From CAYVQZ01 sp964453435 (GTDB taxonomy: Bacteria > Abyssobacteria > SURF-5): 17,268 nt of DNA. The notes below the pieces were generated by a model. That model saw only the letters and a program-made list of their open reading frames with translations. It was not told where the DNA came from and did not search any database. The translations under genes were made by a program, and so were the position numbers. Location: NCBI GenBank assembly GCA_964453435.1, contig CAYVQZ010000078.1:1-17268 (forward strand). The letters are read 5' to 3'. Below, in pieces: positions 14,805 through 17,268 of this stretch. Position 1 is the first letter of the stretch. Each line of letters starts with the position of its first letter.

Positions 14805-15782
14805 GTGAGAGTTGCCGTTCCCTTGTTCGGAACGCGGGTTTCTCCCCGCTGCCTTTACTCTGACAAGACGATGCTTGCCAAAATAATCGAGAACAGGGTG
14901 GTGTCGAGAAAAATTGCCGAGACGAGCGGCATGAGTGAGGAGGCGCGGCTTTCCCAGCTTGTGAACCTGGGAATCGACGTGTTCGTGTGCGGAGCCGTCG
15001 AGGAAGATTTCATTGAGAAAGCGGAATCGTATGGCATAAAGGTCATATGCAATGTCGCGGGCGACGTCGAGGAAATTCTCTCTGCGCTCGCGAACGGCTC
15101 TCTGAAAGACGGCTACGGCCTCGCGAGCCGAACGGACGAGACCGTGAAGCAGTCCGGGGTGATTCCGTTGGGAACCGACCGCAGAATGGTGGACGAACAG
15201 GTTGAAGAAGGACTGAAGATCGATTGCATCGAGTGTCTCGACCGTCCCTGCCTCGAGGGCAAGAGTTGCACCTCCGTGCCGGGAGACCTCTTTCCCGCCG
15301 AAGAATATTCCGAGTACCGGCATTCAATGGAAGTCACCATGGACATCGCGGCCGAGACCGACAGGAAGCTGTGTCGAATAGCCGAGTTCATCTACTATTG
15401 CCTCGGCATGGAATACAAACATGTCGGAGTCGCTTTTTGCGTGGAAATGTTTCAGGAAGTGGAGATACTCACACGGCTTCTGCGACGATTCTTCAGGGTT
15501 AGCCCCGTGTGTTGCAAGATCGGCGGCCGCGCACAACACGATCTGATCACAGCGGCCGAGGGAGTTCTCTGCAATCCCATCGGCCAGGCGCGCGTCCTGA
15601 ACAATCTGAAGACAGACATCAATGTGGCCGTTGGCCTCTGCGTCGGCTGCGATTTGATTTACGCCAGGCACAGCGAGGCTCCTACCACAACCCTGTTCGT
15701 AAAAGACAAATCGCTGGCAAACAATCCCGTCAGCGCCCTGTATTCGAAATACTATATCGAGGACATCCTCAGGGAAGTATGA
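14805..15782 (+). CDS. NifX-like domain fused to DUF1847 metal-binding domain
   Basis: A 325-residue protein in two parts. Residues 1-110 resemble the dinitrogenase iron-molybdenum cofactor biosynthesis fold (NifX/NifB C-terminal type), with the typical start VAVPLFGTRVSPR and C16. Residues 138-325 match DUF1847, a Cys-rich presumed metal-binding family: C141/C144/C149/C155, C190, C199, C212, C236-C237, C256 and VGLCVGCDL with C279/C282, followed by the signature APTTTLFVKDKSLANNPVSALYS. It is cytosolic and may carry or sense a metal or iron-sulfur centre; the function of the family is not known. GTG at 14805 follows AGGAAAAG. It faces away from the Hdr operon behind a matching sigma-54 promoter, so the two are probably co-expressed. 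Confidence 0.82.
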   Translation: MRVAVPLFGTRVSPRCLYSDKTMLAKIIENRVVSRKIAETSGMSEEARLSQLVNLGIDVFVCGAVEEDFIEKAESYGIKVICNVAGDVEEILSALANGSLKDGYGLASRTDETVKQSGVIPLGTDRRMVDEQVEEGLKIDCIECLDRPCLEGKSCTSVPGDLFPAEEYSEYRHSMEVTMDIAAETDRKLCRIAEFIYYCLGMEYKHVGVAFCVEMFQEVEILTRLLRRFFRVSPVCCKIGGRAQHDLITAAEGVLCNPIGQARVLNNLKTDINVAVGLCVGCDLIYARHSEAPTTTLFVKDKSLANNPVSALYSKYYIEDILREV

Positions 15783-15797
15783 GGAAATAGAAGACAG

Positions 15798-15932
15798 ATG
15801 GAGAAAGAGGACAGGCGCGCGGGAAAACAAACCCGGAGCGGCATTTTCCGGATATTCGCAGAAATAGTCGCGCTTGCAGTCGAGGCGATGGCTGAGAGTA
15901 ATGCCCGGCTTTACGAAAGGATGAGACCATGA
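15798..15932 (+). CDS. Small 44-residue protein coupled to the receiver gene
   Basis: An ATG-started frame of 44 codons begins 15 nt after the NifX/DUF1847 stop. Its stop overlaps the next gene's start in the classic ATGA arrangement (ATG at 15929, TGA at 15930-15932), as expected for translational coupling. The N-terminus is very charged (MEKEDRRAGK). Residues 15-31 form an amphipathic to hydrophobic helix (IFRIFAEIVALAVEAM), and the end is polar and basic. A weak GAGGA site lies about 12 nt upstream. I recognise no family. It could be a small partner or membrane-tethering peptide for the receiver, or a non-functional coupling ORF. Confidence 0.55.
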   Translation: MEKEDRRAGKQTRSGIFRIFAEIVALAVEAMAESNARLYERMRP

Positions 15933-16321
15933 AAACGACTGACGGGGGCAAAAAGAAAATTCTCGTGCTGGACGACGAGAAACACATCGTCACTTTTTTC
16001 GAAACGCTGTTGCGCAAGCATGGCTACGAGACTATCGCGGCGTTCAGCGTGGAAGACGCCCTCGAAGCCGCCCGCCGCGAGAAACCCGACCTTGTGGTTC
16101 TCGACCTTCTCATGCCCAAGAGAACGGGAACGGATTTCGCTCGGAAGCTTTCCAGAGACAAGGACCTGAAAGACACACCCATCATCGTGGTCAGTGGTCT
16201 GGCGGGACGGGAACTCGCGGTCCATAAGCCGGTCGCCGTATTCGACAAACCGGTCGACCCCGACAAGTTCATCGCGGCTGTCGAGGAGGCCATCTCATGC
16301 GCTCGCGAAAAAAGCACCTGA
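15929..16321 (+). CDS. Single-domain response regulator (receiver only)
   Basis: A 130-residue CheY-like receiver with no output domain. The acidic pair is D15/D16, the phospho-acceptor is D59 in VVLDLLMPKRTG, the Ser of the Thr/Ser position is in VVSGLAG, and the Lys is in FDKPVDPDKF. It resembles the receiver at 1269-1814, sharing MPK(K/R)(S/T)G after the acceptor. An AAAGGATGAG site precedes the ATG, which overlaps the upstream small ORF. No kinase is adjacent, so the PAS-PAS kinase across the Hdr cluster could phosphorylate it; this is inference. Confidence 0.88.
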   Translation: MKTTDGGKKKILVLDDEKHIVTFFETLLRKHGYETIAAFSVEDALEAARREKPDLVVLDLLMPKRTGTDFARKLSRDKDLKDTPIIVVSGLAGRELAVHKPVAVFDKPVDPDKFIAAVEEAISCAREKST

Positions 16322-16506
16322 GTCGCGAACGCCGCTGGACGCTGCGCTGACGACGTTTCCGGCGATTCATTCATCTGCGCTCCGATGCGCTTCGAGAACA
16401 GCGCCCCTGTGGCAGTGTCCCGCAATTCGGCGATGTGCGGGAACATGGAATCACGCCGAGCGCAGCCTCCGGCCCGGAATTGGATGCCCCCGGAATTCCG
16501 CTGGTA

Positions 16507-17214
16507 TTACACAAAGGGCTTTCCGGATGACAGCGATGAGAAGCGCCGACCGGCTCGGAACAAACCCTGCCGGCGGGATTCGGGAGAGACATCAAATTCG
16601 ATAAAAAAGTTGCGGTCTTCGGGTTTGCCGAGGCCGTCGCCGGGGTTTGTGAGACATCGGAGAGGCGACGCGAGCCAGCTTTCCTCGCTCAATGAGATAT
16701 CGCTCAGCTTCTTGAAAACCTGTTTGATCCCCTTCTCCGAAACTTCGTACACGTTGTAACCCGTCGGGTATTGAATAACGGCGGCGGTCTCGACGTACGG
16801 CACACCGGGAGTCAGCGGCGACCTTGTCACGTAGTTCCGGTGAACGTGCGCGGAAAAGACGGCGATGACATTCGAAAACCCCGCGATTACTTTCTGGAAC
16901 TCGGCGTAATCGTGGACCACACGGTTCTCTTCGACATCTCCGTTTACCGGGTGGTGGGTGAAGATGAAAGATGGCCTGGCCGCGTTCTGTTCCAAGTCGC
17001 GGAAGAGCCAGTCTATCTGTTTGTCGCCGAGATAGCCGCGCCGTTGTTCGCCGCTCCAGCACGTATCCAGAAGGATGAAGTGAAATCCCTTGTGGTCGAA
17101 AGACCGATACACCTGCTCGGTTTCCGCGAAATCGAGCCAGTCCTCCGTGAACCGCTCATTTCGCAAGTGATCATGATTCCCCGGTATGCAGTGGGTCACC
17201 GGCCTCAGGCCCTT
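16507..17214 (-). pseudogene. Metallophosphoesterase gene cut at its 5' end
   Basis: The frame encodes the middle and C-terminal part of a calcineurin-like phosphoesterase: GNHD, FTHHP and AHVHR at residues 7-10, 80-84 and 117-121 counted from the internal GTG at 17199. The N-terminal metal ligands (DxH and GD) are missing. Coding-like sequence continues upstream of that GTG to 17214 (KGLRPVTHCIPGNHD) and then breaks at a sequence resembling an insertion-sequence end. An in-frame stop follows soon beyond. The lost part would hold two metal ligands, so the product is almost surely inactive. The last 20 residues look like read-through into repeat DNA. Confidence 0.65.
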
Positions 17215-17268
17215 TGAAGTTCCCCCCGTTTTTTGGACAGGTGGTTAAGCTATAATAGTGGACCATGA
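17215..17268 (+). mobile_element. Probable left end of an IS3-type insertion sequence (partial)
   Basis: The sequence beginning TGAAGTTCCCCCCGTTTT has the 5'-TG start of IS3-family termini. After a TGGACAGG stretch comes a TATAAT box (17251-17256), and an ATG at 17265 could start the transposase orfA. It begins exactly where the phosphoesterase homology ends. The window stops here, so the transposase cannot be confirmed. Confidence 0.5.

Overview
The window comes from a strictly anaerobic bacterium. Its core is a large soluble heterodisulfide-reductase-type (Hdr) redox cluster of iron-sulfur flavoproteins. Bacterial signs are Shine-Dalgarno sites before almost every gene, two well-formed sigma-54 (-24/-12) promoters, a PAS-domain histidine kinase and receiver proteins. 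The combination of HdrABC, FrhB-like, MvhD and GltD-fused HdrA proteins suggests a sulfate-reducing or syntrophic Desulfobacterota-like lineage or a related uncultivated anaerobe. The taxon is an inference and is not fixed by the sequence.

Layout. Positions 1-1268 are an accessory margin: a tandem heptamer repeat (24-65), a HepT/MntA toxin-antitoxin pair on the minus strand (133-782) with a likely sigma-70 promoter, and about 460 bp of gene-less DNA with small hairpins that resembles dispersed intergenic repeat. From 1269 to 14244 everything reads on the minus strand. In transcription order it is an HdrD-like protein, an HdrA with an inserted GltD/NfnB-type NAD(P)H module, MvhD, an FrhB/FdhB-like iron-sulfur protein, a double HdrA, HdrC and HdrB. 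After a 250-bp gap come a Cys-motif PAS histidine kinase and a single-domain response regulator. The seven Hdr genes are spaced 1-24 bp apart and almost certainly form one operon.

At 14245-14804 lies a 560-bp divergent control region. It holds two facing-away sigma-54 promoters (14366-14380 minus, 14661-14676 plus) that share the -24 hexamer TGGCAT and the -12 tetramer TTGC, with a perfect 12-bp palindrome between them. On the plus strand follow a NifX-like/DUF1847 metal-binding protein, a previously uncalled 44-codon small ORF, and a second single-domain receiver whose start overlaps the small ORF by 4 nt. The right end holds a metallophosphoesterase gene (minus strand) cut at its 5' end by what looks like the terminus of an IS3-type insertion sequence running off the window.

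How it may work together (inference). HdrB/HdrC and the HdrD-like protein each offer a CCG-type catalytic or electron-transfer site. Two HdrA-type flavoproteins could split electrons. MvhD, the FrhB-like protein and the GltD module are possible entry points for electrons from a hydrogenase- or formate-type partner, from F420 or another flavin-linked donor, and from NAD(P)H. The cluster would then be a cytosolic hub coupling NAD(P)H, ferredoxin and a disulfide-like or unknown acceptor. It appears to be under sigma-54 control, with a redox-type two-component system beside it.
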